Part shown: positions 1 through 7,138 of the stretch, piece by piece | Position numbering within the stretch: position 1 is the stretch's first letter | Layout of the letters: the number at the start of each line of letters is the position of its first letter | IMG/VR virus record: IMGVR_UViG_3300035684_000077 | Location: 1-41,261 of that record | Strand: one strand, 5' to 3' | Source: a virus | Length of the DNA stretch: 41,261 bases | The notes under the pieces: generated by a model | Database searches by the model: none | What the model saw: the letters and a program-made list of their open reading frames with translations, nothing else | What the model was told of the DNA's origin: nothing | Program-made: the position numbers and the translations under genes

Positions 1-603
1 ATGGCAGCGAATGAGGTCACTTGGGGAATCGACTTCTGGCAGAAAGTCCTCATCAGCGTCCTGGGCACAACGGGCAGCCTCTTAATCGCATTGATTGTCT
101 TCTGGCTCGGTCGGCGAGCAGTGCGTAGAGAGAAAGCTAGACAGGAGGCGGAGAACCATCTACAGCTAGAGCGTGAGCGCTATCATAAAGCAGGTAGCCA
201 GGTTCTCGCCCAACTCACCGACCTCATGGTTGTTACGTCCGAGCCAGTAAGCCCGGAGTGGCAAGAGAGATACCACTCCAGCATTCGCCGCTTCACACCA
301 GTCGCTAGCGAAGGGCTTTACAGGTTTCGGGGTACGCCTATATTTGAGCGACTTCGAGAGTTCCTGGAATTGTTGATCAAACTCAGCGAAGGGCAGTTCC
401 AGGAGGCGGAGAATCGCTTGCAGGGCGGAGGGGGCGGCAAGCCGTTCGCGGCACTGCTTTCGGAGAACGCGCAACTGTTGAACGTCAAGGCGCTCAAACT
501 GCACTCCGACATACTGCGCGCATTAGAAGCGATAGACCATGTTCAGCCGTCGGAGGTTCTCACCGACACAAAACGTCGTGCCCTTCGGGTGAAGAGACCC
601 TAA
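1..603 (+). CDS. Membrane-anchored coiled-coil protein, unknown function
   Basis: Open from the first base of the window to a TAA at 601-603; an earlier start beyond the left edge cannot be excluded. The predicted 200-residue protein has one hydrophobic segment at about residues 15-37, followed by a basic and then highly charged helix (residues 38-65) rich in R, K and E. This suggests a single-pass inner-membrane protein with a cytoplasmic coiled coil. The rest is helical and resembles no family I recognise. Its third codon positions are much richer in A/T than those of the prophage genes to the right, which suggests separate acquisition. It lies upstream of the integrase at 1255 and may be cargo of that element. 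Confidence 0.7.
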   Translation: MAANEVTWGIDFWQKVLISVLGTTGSLLIALIVFWLGRRAVRREKARQEAENHLQLERERYHKAGSQVLAQLTDLMVVTSEPVSPEWQERYHSSIRRFTPVASEGLYRFRGTPIFERLREFLELLIKLSEGQFQEAENRLQGGGGGKPFAALLSENAQLLNVKALKLHSDILRALEAIDHVQPSEVLTDTKRRALRVKRP

Positions 604-819
604 CCCCTAATTGCTTTATCCCTGCGAGGCTACGGTAATTATCTCCGCAAATCTGACCTCGGAACCGTGGCAAGATCTTGGCTGCTAAGCACTGGCGATG
701 CGGGAGCCGACCGGCATCGGGTCATACCCCACCCCCGGGGCGCCTGGCTCTGGCCGTGCTGATGCCGCGCATCTACCGACCGATCGGCGCCGCGCCATTG
801 TCTCCTGTCCTGTCGTCTC

Positions 820-875
820 GTCCGCCGATCCCCTGGCAGCCCTGACCTGCCTTCCCTGTCCGCCGATGCCCTGGC
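820..875. repeat. Direct repeat of 18 bp, two copies
   Basis: GTCCGCCGATSCCCTGGC occurs at 820-837 and 858-875, 38 bp apart, with one mismatch. The CCCTGGC end is complementary to the GCCAGGG repeats at 955-989, and CCCTGGCGTTG (869-879) matches CAACGCCAGGG (970-980) as an 11-bp inverted repeat. Confidence 0.6.
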
Positions 876-954
876 GTTGCTCCCTCTCGCCCTGTCAGGT
901 GCCCCAGGGGGACGAGGGCAGGCGCCCCGCCACGGGCTAGTCCGCCCGGTGGCA

Positions 955-989
955 GCCAGGGGCCAGGGCCAACGCCAGGGGCCAGGGGG
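955..989. repeat. Tandem GCCAGGGGCCAGGG repeats
   Basis: A 14-bp unit occurs at 955-968 and again at 974-987. It is in inverted orientation to the CCCTGGC part of the repeats at 820-875. Spacing by about two to ten helical turns would suit protein binding, for example by the neighbouring integrase. Confidence 0.5.
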
Positions 990-1138
990 CAGAGGGCAGT
1001 GACGTGTCCCCGGGGGACAAGGCGCGGGGGGATAGGGGAAGCGCCGTCCCCAGGGGCATCGGTTGCCCCCCGGAGGGCGCCGGACCCGGCACGGTCCCAC
1101 CCAAGGTCACGGCCTACCGACCAAGCCACGACAGGGGC

Positions 1139-1160
1139 GGCTCACCCCACCAGGTGAGCC
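1139..1160. promoter_or_regulatory. Perfect 8-bp inverted repeat upstream of left integrase
   Basis: GGCTCACC (1139-1146) and GGTGAGCC (1153-1160) form a perfect dyad with a 6-base loop. An A/T-rich AATAACAAT follows at once in an otherwise G/C-rich region. It is a candidate operator with promoter about 100 bp upstream of the integrase start. Confidence 0.4.
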
Positions 1161-1254
1161 CAATAACAATCCCCCGGTTTCAGGGCTACCGTCCAGCCAA
1201 GCAGAAGCCACGGCGCCGACAGAGAGGCAGGACCAGACAGTGCCGCGACAGCGG

Positions 1255-2436
1255 ATGGAACTGGGAGCGTGGGGCAACATCGCGTTGACCGGCTACGTGT
1301 ACGACGAGAGTGGCAAGCGCCAGCCGATGCCCGACGGCGCCCGGAAGGCCGACACCTGGCGGGCACGGACCAAGGTGCGCGACCTAGACGGCAAGGTCCG
1401 CGACGTCGAGCGGTGGGAGCCGACGAAGCCAGCGGCACGGGTTGCCCTGCTGGCTCACCTGCGAGAGCGGGTCACCCCTGCCGCCGCTGATGCCGTCATG
1501 ACGCGAGACACGAAGGTGAAGGACGCCGCAGAGGTCTGGCGCGCCGAGATGCAGGACAACGACCGGTTGGCCGTGAACACGAGGACGGTCTACGAGTCGT
1601 CGCTACGGAAGCACGTCATTGGGGGCGCGCTAGCTGACCTGACTCTCCGTGAGGTCAAGGTGGCCGGAATCGAGCGGTGGCTCAAGGGCATCGGCCGGAC
1701 CGGCGGACCAAGTGCGATGCGGACAGCCCGGTCCGTCCTCAGTGGTGTCCTCGGGCTGGCCGTGAAGCACGACGCGATCCCGCACAACCCGGTGCGGGAC
1801 GTCGGTCACGTCTCCGCTCCGGCCAAGGAGACCCAGCGCGACCCTCACCGCGCGTTCACCGAGGAGGAGCGGGCGGCCGTGCTGGCGTTCGCTGACGTTG
1901 ACGACACGGCCCGTCGTCGTCACCTGCCTGACCTACTGGCGTTCATGGCGGGCACCGGGGCACGCATCGGTGAGGCGTGCGGCCTGCGTTGGTCGGCCCT
2001 GGATCTGGACGCCGGGACGGCCAAGCTGGGGCCACTGCCCGTCCGAGTGCCGGGCGAGGGACTGAGGTTGCAGGAGCGCGGCAAGACCAAGACCAGCAAC
2101 CGGACGGTAGCGCTGCCGCCGTGGCTGGTGTCGCGCCTGTGGGACCGGAAGGTCAACGCCGAGCCGAACGCTTGGGACGTGGTGTTTCCCTCTCCGCTCG
2201 GGAAGCTGCGGGACACGTCCAACACGACCAAGCACGTCCGCGCCCTGTTGGACGCTGCCGGGTTTGAGTGGGCGGTCGGTCACACCTTCCGCAAGACCGT
2301 GGCGACGTGGCTAGACGAAGCAGGCTTGTCCGGTCGGCAGGCTGCCAACCAGCTCGGGCACGCGAAGCCAAGCATGACGATGGACCGCTACATGAGCCGC
2401 CGGACGGTCACCGAGCAGGCCGCCCTAATCCTCTGA
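1255..2436 (+). CDS. Tyrosine recombinase (integrase) of the left-hand element
   Basis: Phage/ICE-type tyrosine integrase, 393 residues from ATG 1255. The frame is open further upstream, but translates there to low-complexity sequence, so this start is preferred. Order: N-terminal arm-binding-like part with the AIM-like GNIALTGYVYDESGKRQ; SAM-like core-binding domain (about 88-190); catalytic domain with R237 (GTGARIGEA), a basic turn near K277-K279, H343-x-x-R346 (GHTFRKT), H369 (LGHAKPS) and nucleophile Y379. All six positions expected of the family are present, so it should be active. It points at the tRNA fragment 110 bp downstream, the normal position for an integrase beside its own attachment site. 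It lies outside the prophage described here, which has its own integrase at 4216, so it probably belongs to a second element inserted at the same tRNA. Confidence 0.93.
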   Translation: MELGAWGNIALTGYVYDESGKRQPMPDGARKADTWRARTKVRDLDGKVRDVERWEPTKPAARVALLAHLRERVTPAAADAVMTRDTKVKDAAEVWRAEMQDNDRLAVNTRTVYESSLRKHVIGGALADLTLREVKVAGIERWLKGIGRTGGPSAMRTARSVLSGVLGLAVKHDAIPHNPVRDVGHVSAPAKETQRDPHRAFTEEERAAVLAFADVDDTARRRHLPDLLAFMAGTGARIGEACGLRWSALDLDAGTAKLGPLPVRVPGEGLRLQERGKTKTSNRTVALPPWLVSRLWDRKVNAEPNAWDVVFPSPLGKLRDTSNTTKHVRALLDAAGFEWAVGHTFRKTVATWLDEAGLSGRQAANQLGHAKPSMTMDRYMSRRTVTEQAALIL

Positions 2437-2504
2437 CGAGGACAGTAGCGGAGGTCAATCCGGGGGATAACCGGGGGATAGACCTGCGAACAAGGAGGAC
2501 GAGA

Positions 2505-2542
2505 GCGGCCCCTGACTGGCATAAATGCTGGTCAGGAGCCGC
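2505..2542 (+). terminator. Terminator after the left integrase
   Basis: Arms 2505-2516 and 2531-2542 pair over 11 of 12 positions with a 14-base loop. It sits between the integrase stop and the attachment site. Confidence 0.7.
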
Positions 2543-2548
2543 TTCGTA

Positions 2549-2587
2549 GTGGGCCCCGTGGGGATCGAACCCACAACCCGCGGATTA
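2549..2587 (-). other. attL: displaced tRNA 3' end
   Basis: Read on the minus strand this is the 3' part of a tRNA. It has the anticodon-stem 3' strand TCCGC, variable loop GGGTT, a perfect T-arm (GTGGG TTCGATC CCCAC) and acceptor strand GGGGCCC followed by A. No matching 5' half follows at higher coordinates: the bases 5' of TCCGC cannot form an anticodon stem or D-arm. It is therefore a separated tRNA tail, as left when an element inserts into a tRNA gene. It shares AACCCGCGGATTA (2575-2587) and GGGGATCGAACCC (2560-2572) with the copy at 41221-41261 without any insertion or deletion, so the two define the prophage ends. Confidence 0.85.
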
Positions 2588-2701
2588 CAAGTTCCACTCT
2601 TCTCCCCCTTTCGTCACCCACAGTAGTGACGCGGTCGTCGTCCCGCTGCGCCCCCGCCACGCTCGCCCGATGCTCACCGCGACCCGGACGGCGGCCGCGT
2701 G

Positions 2702-2899
2702 ATGGCCACCTTCCGGCCGCACTGGCAGCTCGAGGTGGGCGACAGCTTCATCGCCCTCGGCGGCATCGCCCGCGTCACCCGGCGGGCCCGCTCCGGGACG
2801 TGGGTCGACATCGTGGTGGTTGCCGACGGCGGCGACGTGTGGAGCAAGCGCATGCCGGCGGGCATCCCCGCTGACTGGCCCCGGCTGGCTCGCCGGTGA
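2702..2899 (+). CDS. Small phage protein, first gene of integrase operon
   Basis: 65 residues from ATG 2702; GTG 2699 just before it is an alternative. Mostly beta-like pattern (FRPHWQLEVGDSFIALGGIARV...TWVDIVVV), compatible with a small SH3- or OB-like barrel; no family recognised. Its stop overlaps the next start (2896). The TGA at 2700-2702 overlaps this ATG. In the circular phage genome that TGA would end the repressor frame coming through the attachment site, so this gene may be translationally coupled to the repressor before integration. Confidence 0.7.
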   Translation: MATFRPHWQLEVGDSFIALGGIARVTRRARSGTWVDIVVVADGGDVWSKRMPAGIPADWPRLARR

Positions 2900-3681
2900 G
2901 CGCCGTCGAGGAAGCGGTCCCGGACCGCGACCAGCTGCTCGCCGAGGCGATCCGCGTGCTCACCGCGGCCGCGCGGTTGACCCAGGTCGTCCTCGACCGG
3001 GAGCAGGGGCGACGCGAGCTGCCAGCCGACTGGGCGGAGTTCGTCGCCGAGGCCCTCGCCGGCGCCGCGGCCAACGTCGGCAGCCTGGACGCGGCGCTGG
3101 CCGGCCGGCCCGGGTCCTGGGAGGCCGATCTGGTGCAACGGCTGGTCGCCGGCACCGTCGGGTGGGACGGCGAGTACCTGCTCGAGCACCGCACCGACCC
3201 GGTGCACGTCGTGCTGCGCCCGCTCGAGGCGCTGGTCGACGCCGGCGTCGACGCGGCCTACGACCGGGCGTGGGAGGAGCTCGAGCAGCGCAAGGAGACC
3301 GCCTGGCCGGCCGACGTCGACCACGAGGACCTCACCACCGAGCAGCGCGCCGCGCTCGAGGCGGCCGAGCAGCTGCAGGAGCGGCTGGACCGGATGCGCG
3401 AGGAGGACCTCGACGCCTACGGCACCGCACTCGCCCAGGCCGCGCAGGCCGCGCAGGCCGCCGCAGCCGGCACCGGGCTGCGCGTGCCGGTGTACATCGA
3501 GCTCGAGGGCGGCCTGCGCTCCCCGGACGAAGAGACCGGCGAGGAGGACCCGGTCGCGCTGCGGCTGATCGATCAGGCACTGGCCGCCGTCCCGGTGCCG
3601 GGCGCGGCCGGGCCTGGGCAGGCACCGCAGCCGCCGCTCGAGCGGCTGCAGGCCGGCGACGCCGGCGGTACGGCGTCGTGA
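2896..3681 (+). CDS. Hypothetical phage protein, helical, 261 residues
   Basis: Starts at GTG 2896 inside the stop of the preceding gene and ends over the start of the next (3678), so it belongs to the integrase operon. The sequence is acidic and almost wholly alpha-helical, with an alanine-rich stretch (AQAAQAAQAAAAG) near residue 200 and a short predicted beta segment (VPVYIELEGG) after it. I recognise no domain. Codon use is typical of the prophage, supporting real expression. Confidence 0.75.
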   Translation: MSAVEEAVPDRDQLLAEAIRVLTAAARLTQVVLDREQGRRELPADWAEFVAEALAGAAANVGSLDAALAGRPGSWEADLVQRLVAGTVGWDGEYLLEHRTDPVHVVLRPLEALVDAGVDAAYDRAWEELEQRKETAWPADVDHEDLTTEQRAALEAAEQLQERLDRMREEDLDAYGTALAQAAQAAQAAAAGTGLRVPVYIELEGGLRSPDEETGEEDPVALRLIDQALAAVPVPGAAGPGQAPQPPLERLQAGDAGGTAS

Positions 3682-3956
3682 CCACGAGTTTCGACGCGAC
3701 CCTGGCGGCGATCGACGGGGCCCTGGCCGACGTCGACCTGCCCGACGCCATGCGCTGGTCTCCGACTCCCGCCGACGTCGACGACGCCGGCGTCCCCTAC
3801 CAGGAGGACGAGGACCTCACCTGGACGCCGTGGACACTGCCACCTGCGCCTCCGCCGCACCCGGGCCTGTCCCCGAAGTGCATGAACTTCGAGCACGCTG
3901 CGTGCGCCAGCTGCCGGTTCTGCACCTGCCACGACCAGCAGGGAGAGATCCGGTGA
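3678..3956 (+). CDS. Small protein with C-terminal cysteine cluster
   Basis: 92 residues from GTG 3678, overlapping its neighbours by 4 bases at each end. The last 25 residues contain CMNFEHAACASCRFCTCH, with five cysteines and histidines able to bind zinc. The N-terminal half is acidic and proline-rich. Function unknown. Its place between hypothetical genes and the integrase suggests a role in lysogenic functions. Confidence 0.75.
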   Translation: MTTSFDATLAAIDGALADVDLPDAMRWSPTPADVDDAGVPYQEDEDLTWTPWTLPPAPPPHPGLSPKCMNFEHAACASCRFCTCHDQQGEIR

Positions 3957-4219
3957 GTCCGGTCGTCGACGTCGACGGGCTGACCGCGGTGCCCGACCTA
4001 CGAGCGGCCGCGGGACAGCGGTGGGCGGTGTACCGCGCCGGCGCCCGGGTCGGCGTGCTCGAGCAGCACCGCGAAGGCGGGCTGACGTGGCTGGCCGGAC
4101 GCGTCGTCGACGACGTCACCGGCGACCTGTCCGCCGTGGGCCCGACCGCACTGTCGGTGCTGCGGCGGCTGGCTACCCGCCGTGACCTCGCCGCCGTGGC
4201 GTCGCCCGTCCGGAGGTGA
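3953..4219 (+). CDS. Small hypothetical protein upstream of integrase
   Basis: 88 residues from GTG 3953, preceded by GGGAGAG about 8 bases upstream. Its stop TGA (4217-4219) overlaps the integrase start GTG 4216 in a GTGA arrangement, so the two are probably coupled in translation. The sequence has a short beta-rich core (QRWAVYRAGARVGVLEQ, GLTWLAGRVV) and a helical end. No known domain seen. Confidence 0.72.
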   Translation: MSPVVDVDGLTAVPDLRAAAGQRWAVYRAGARVGVLEQHREGGLTWLAGRVVDDVTGDLSAVGPTALSVLRRLATRRDLAAVASPVRR

Positions 4220-5157
4220 CCGCAGTCTCCGATGGTGGGCGACCCGGTGCTGCGCTGAACGCCGGCCCCTACACCTCCTCCATGGCGACCAACGGCCTGA
4301 CCGACGAGCTGCTCGAGGAGTGGGCGACGTGGATGCGGGCGGCGTCGATGAGCGAGCGCACCATCGGCTCGCGCTGCGGCCTGGTGCGCCTGCTGGCCCG
4401 CACCTGCGCCGTGGACGCCGCCGAGGCCGGCTGGCGCGACGTCGCGGCGTTCCTGGCTCGGCCGATGTCGCCGGGCACCCGGCAGACCTATCACGCCGAC
4501 CTGGTCGCCTGGTTCGGCTGGCTGCAGTCCCAGGAGTACCGGGTCGACGACCCGATGTCGCGGCTGCACAAGCCCAAGGCGGTCAAGCGGCGGCCGCGGC
4601 CGATCACGACCGAGCAGCTGCAGCGGATCCTGGCCACCGTCGTCCGCCGGCGGACACGGGCGATGGTGCTGCTCGCCGCGCTGCAGGGGCTGCGGGCGCA
4701 CGAGGTGGCCAAGTTCCGCGGGGAGGACCTGCAGGGGTCCTGGCTGCACGTCGTGGGCAAGGGCGGCAAGGAGGCCTGGCTGCCGCTGCACCCCGACGTC
4801 GCGGCGATCGCCGTCGACTTCCCGCGGTACGACTGGTGGTTCCCCTCCTACACCCGCCCGGGCAAGCCGGTGACGGCGAAGAGCGTGGTCAAGACGCTGT
4901 CGGACCTGATGGGCCGGGCGCAGGTCAACGGGGTCGGGCACCAGCTGCGGCACTGGTACGGCACTGAAGTGCTGCGCGCCGCCGGCGGGAACGTGCGGGT
5001 CGCCCAGGAGCTGCTCCGGCACGAGTCCCTGGCCACGACCGCGCTGTATACCGAGGTCGACGCCACCGAGCGGCGCGCGGCGATCCTCGGCCTGCCCTCA
5101 CTGCTGCCCGGCCGCTCGGCCGCGGCTGTCGGCCGGCGGCTACGGATTGTGGCCTGA
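4216..5157 (+). CDS. int: Phage tyrosine integrase
   Basis: Compact XerC/D-like tyrosine recombinase, 313 residues from GTG 4216 (coupled start, CCGGAG just upstream). ATG 4282 would give 291 residues but lacks a ribosome site. Counting from that ATG: core-binding domain about 7-90 and catalytic domain from 105, with R138 (QGLRAHE), K160/K163 in the beta hairpin (GKGGKEAW), H220-x-x-R223 (HQLRHWY), H247 (LRHESL) and nucleophile Y256 (ALYTEVD). It has the full catalytic set but no obvious N-terminal arm-binding domain, like several short actinophage integrases. It should join the phage core to the tRNA 3' end. As the last gene of an operon that in the circular genome follows the repressor, its expression is probably tied to the immunity switch. 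Confidence 0.93.
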   Translation: MTAVSDGGRPGAALNAGPYTSSMATNGLTDELLEEWATWMRAASMSERTIGSRCGLVRLLARTCAVDAAEAGWRDVAAFLARPMSPGTRQTYHADLVAWFGWLQSQEYRVDDPMSRLHKPKAVKRRPRPITTEQLQRILATVVRRRTRAMVLLAALQGLRAHEVAKFRGEDLQGSWLHVVGKGGKEAWLPLHPDVAAIAVDFPRYDWWFPSYTRPGKPVTAKSVVKTLSDLMGRAQVNGVGHQLRHWYGTEVLRAAGGNVRVAQELLRHESLATTALYTEVDATERRAAILGLPSLLPGRSAAAVGRRLRIVA

Positions 5158-5179
5158 CCGCCGCCGCCTGAACGACGAA

Positions 5180-5223
5180 GAGCGCCCCTCCCCCGCCATC
5201 AGATGGCGGGAGGAGGGGCGCTC
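5180..5223. terminator. Strong terminator after the integrase operon
   Basis: Arms of about 21 bases pair almost perfectly (GAGCGCCCCTCC.../...GGAGGGGCGCTC) with one bulge and a very short loop. It separates the rightward integrase operon from the leftward operon ending at 5329 and could serve both. Confidence 0.85.
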
Positions 5224-5328
5224 GATGGTGGGCTGACCAGGCCCGGTGCTGCTCTCCTACCGATGGCCCGCCTCCGCAGGCGACCCGCTGATCACGGTAG
5301 AGGCGGGTACCGACAGTGACCAGGGGCC

Positions 5329-6048
5329 TCACGGTGCGACGTCGTCGACCAGGTCCTCGACGAGGTCCTCGGCGAGGTCCTCGACCAGCTCGGGGACGGG
5401 CACCCAGGTGCCGAACTGGCCGCGGCGCTCCGGGGCCAGGTATCCGATGCGGCCGGCGTCGAACAGGCGGGTCAGCGCCGGGGCAACGACGTGCCGCGGC
5501 ATTCGGGCCTTCTCGCAGACGCCGACGACGGTCAGCCCGTCGGGGCCGGCCGCGGTGATGACCTCCACCAGCCGGTGGGTGCGGTGCACCCGACGCCTGG
5601 CCGTGGCGCCGGTGCGGGCGGCGCGCCGGCTGCCGTCGATGGAGGTGGTGGTGGCCTCGGCGTCGTCGAGCAGGCCCTGGGCGCGCAGCCAGGCCAGGTC
5701 GGCGATGACCGTCCCCTTGGACCCCATGCCCGGGGTGGCGGTGATGACGTCGGTGGACATGCCCGCGGTGCGCATGGCCAGCAGCCGCGGGCGGCGCAGC
5801 GAGGCCGGCAGCCGGAACTCGAGGTCCTCGTACTCCCCGGCGACGTAGGCCTGCCAGCCGGCCAGGCCCTCGCCGTAGCCCAGGGCCACCTGGTCCAGGT
5901 CACGCCAGGCGCACAGGAGCTCGTCGACGGAGGTCTTGAGCAGGCCGCGGATCCGCTGCGCGCGGCGGCGGGCGGAGCGGCGGTCGAGCACCGGGGCGGC
6001 GGCCTGCGCCGGCACGTCGGCGGCCAGGGCGAGCAGCTGGGCGGTCAT
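5329..6048 (-). CDS. Predicted winged-helix phage protein
   Basis: 239 residues from ATG 6048, with GGAGGAC just upstream; the start overlaps the previous stop. The N-terminal part (about 30-110) is a helical region typical of actinophage DNA-binding proteins. Two later segments look like winged helices: about 115-140 (TPGMGSKGTVIADLAWLRAQGLL) and 175-225 (LTVVGVCEKARMPRHVVAPALTRLFDAGRIGYL). The C-terminus is an acidic repeat (LVEDLAEDLVEDLVDD). It is the last gene of the operon that starts beside the HTH regulator at 7206. A regulatory role is inferred from fold and position only. Confidence 0.75.
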   Translation of the reverse strand: MTAQLLALAADVPAQAAAPVLDRRSARRRAQRIRGLLKTSVDELLCAWRDLDQVALGYGEGLAGWQAYVAGEYEDLEFRLPASLRRPRLLAMRTAGMSTDVITATPGMGSKGTVIADLAWLRAQGLLDDAEATTTSIDGSRRAARTGATARRRVHRTHRLVEVITAAGPDGLTVVGVCEKARMPRHVVAPALTRLFDAGRIGYLAPERRGQFGTWVPVPELVEDLAEDLVEDLVDDVAP

Positions 6049-6485
6049 CGGGTCCTCCGGCGGTCGGCGGGGGTGAGACGAAGGTGGTAGGCGCGGCGGG
6101 GGCCGAGCACGTGGTCGACGTCGTCGACGCCGTCGTCGGCGGGGAACGGGGCGAGCAGCAGCCGGCCGGCGGCGTCGCACTCGACGGCCTGCAGCACGCG
6201 CACCCGCCGACCGTCGTCGAGCAGGTAGACGGCGTCGAGGGGGTCACGCAGGTCACCGACGTCGTCGAGGACGACGACCGGGCCGCCGTCGCCGGTGGTG
6301 ACCTCGGTGGCCGCACCCTGTGACCAGCCACGGGTGGGCTGGTGGTTGTCCAGCGCGACGGTCCACAACCAGTGCCGGCGGGCCGTCCGCGGCCCCGGCG
6401 CGGCAGCCGGCGCAGTGGCCGGGGCCGGGCGGGGCGCACGGGCCGGACGGCGGCGGGCCCGGCGGGGCCGCAGGATCCCGATCAC
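6045..6485 (-). CDS. Hypothetical phage protein, 146 residues
   Basis: GTG 6485 is chosen because it overlaps the stop of the micro-gene 6482-6589 in a GTGA; the longer frame from 6518 would overlap that gene by 37 bases. The N-terminus is basic and proline/alanine-rich (about 1-40). The remainder is an acidic, beta-rich domain (VVVLDDVGDLRDPLDAVYLLDDGRRVRVLQAVEC). No family recognised. Coupled to both neighbours. Confidence 0.7.
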   Translation of the reverse strand: MIGILRPRRARRRPARAPRPAPATAPAAAPGPRTARRHWLWTVALDNHQPTRGWSQGAATEVTTGDGGPVVVLDDVGDLRDPLDAVYLLDDGRRVRVLQAVECDAAGRLLLAPFPADDGVDDVDHVLGPRRAYHLRLTPADRRRTR

Positions 6486-6589
6486 CGCGAGCGCCGGCGT
6501 CGCTGGCAGGCCCAGCACCGCCCGAGGCGCGCCCGGTCGCCGTCGCCCATCGGCCCCCGACAGTCGGGGCAGGGCACCGGTTCCGTCAC
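6482..6589 (-). CDS. 35-residue zinc-knuckle micro-protein
   Basis: From GTG 6589 with GGAG upstream. It has two cysteine pairs, CPDC near residue 7 and CWAC near residue 25, in a short basic protein that ends RRRRSR. Four cysteines in this spacing can hold one zinc ion. Both ends overlap neighbouring genes by 4 bases, which is the main evidence that so short a frame is real. Confidence 0.65.
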   Translation of the reverse strand: MTEPVPCPDCRGPMGDGDRARLGRCWACQRRRRSR

Positions 6590-6705
6590 AGCAGCGCTCC
6601 GCCGCCGACGACAGTGCCGAGGACGACCGCGAGCGCCAGCAGCAGGTACAGCAGCGCGCCGGCCCGGCCGAGCAGCACGACAGCCTGCTCGTCAGCCCCG
6701 GTCAC
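6586..6705 (-). CDS. 39-residue single-pass membrane peptide
   Basis: From GTG 6705. After a short acidic N-terminus, residues 9-38 are almost all hydrophobic (ALLYLLLALAVVLGTVVGGG), one transmembrane helix. It overlaps the genes on either side by 4 bases (GTGA). It could be a small membrane effector or holin-like peptide of the lysogenic operon; function unknown. Confidence 0.62.
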   Translation of the reverse strand: MTGADEQAVVLLGRAGALLYLLLALAVVLGTVVGGGALL

Positions 6706-6833
6706 AGCAGGCCCTCAGCGATCACCACGGCACCGGAGGACACGACCAGCGCGACCAGACCCAGGACCCGGTCCGAGGCGGTGGCCAGCACCAGCGGACG
6801 GCGACGGGCGGCGGCCGCGAGGCGCGCGGTCAC
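6702..6833 (-). CDS. 43-residue single-pass membrane peptide
   Basis: From GTG 6833, overlapping the stops and starts of its neighbours by 4 bases. An arginine-rich N-terminus (RRRP) is followed by a hydrophobic segment (VLGLVALVVSSGAVVIAEGLL). By the positive-inside rule the N-terminus is probably cytoplasmic. It is the second small membrane peptide in a row; the two may act together. Confidence 0.62.
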   Translation of the reverse strand: MTARLAAAARRRPLVLATASDRVLGLVALVVSSGAVVIAEGLL

Positions 6834-7138
6834 GCCGCGCTCCACTCGGCGCGCAGCTTCGCGTTGAGCGCAGCGGCGGCCTGGCGGGCGGTGCCGTAGG
6901 CGTCGATCAGGACGCGGGCCGGGACGCCGTCGAGCAGGTCGATGAGCGTGCCGTCGTCCTCGCCGAGGACCGGCCCGTCGACCTCGACCGAGGCGAACGC
7001 CGCGAGCCGGGGAACGTAGACGGCGGGCCCGGAGACGATCCCGGCCAGGTCGTGGATGACGGTGCCGGCCAGGCGGCGAGCGGCCTCCTTGAGGTCCGCG
7101 GCGCTCACCCGAGGGGCAGAGGCGGTGCGTGCGGTCAT
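6830..7138 (-). CDS. Hypothetical protein, first gene behind the twin operators
   Basis: 102 residues from ATG 7138, which directly abuts one of two 18-bp operator repeats (7139-7156). No clear ribosome site lies between, so translation may be leaderless or weak. The protein has helical ends and a middle beta region (GPAVYVPRLAAFASVEVDGPVLGEDDGTLIDLLDGVPARVLIDAYG). No domain recognised. Its position makes it the gene most directly controlled by the regulator at 7206. Confidence 0.7.
   Translation of the reverse strand: MTARTASAPRVSAADLKEAARRLAGTVIHDLAGIVSGPAVYVPRLAAFASVEVDGPVLGEDDGTLIDLLDGVPARVLIDAYGTARQAAAALNAKLRAEWSAA

Larger units (their letters stand above)
604..1254. other. Non-coding, repeat-rich region upstream of the left integrase
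   Basis: No convincing gene. Open frames here on both strands have low-complexity R/P/G-rich translations and no ribosome site. The stretch holds two direct repeats and an inverted repeat, listed separately, and ends at the integrase start. Such a region beside an integrase could hold arm-type binding sites or the element's control region, but the sequence alone does not prove it. Confidence 0.6.

Noticed and set aside
639-1129. Overlapping open frames on both strands left of the first integrase
   Set aside because: Proline/arginine/glycine-rich translations, no ribosome sites and many sequence repeats; typical of open frames in G/C-rich non-coding DNA.
1063-1254. N-terminal extension of the left integrase
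   Set aside because: The 64 extra residues are low-complexity; the protein from ATG 1255 begins directly with the arm-binding-like segment.
2549-2600. A tRNA-Thr with anticodon TGT at the left att site
   Set aside because: The bases before the apparent anticodon cannot form an anticodon stem or D-arm; they are phage DNA joined to a tRNA tail.
2820-3677. Long plus-strand frame upstream of the 92-residue gene
   Set aside because: Out-of-frame shadow of the 261-residue gene; the true start is fixed by the GTGA overlap at 3678.
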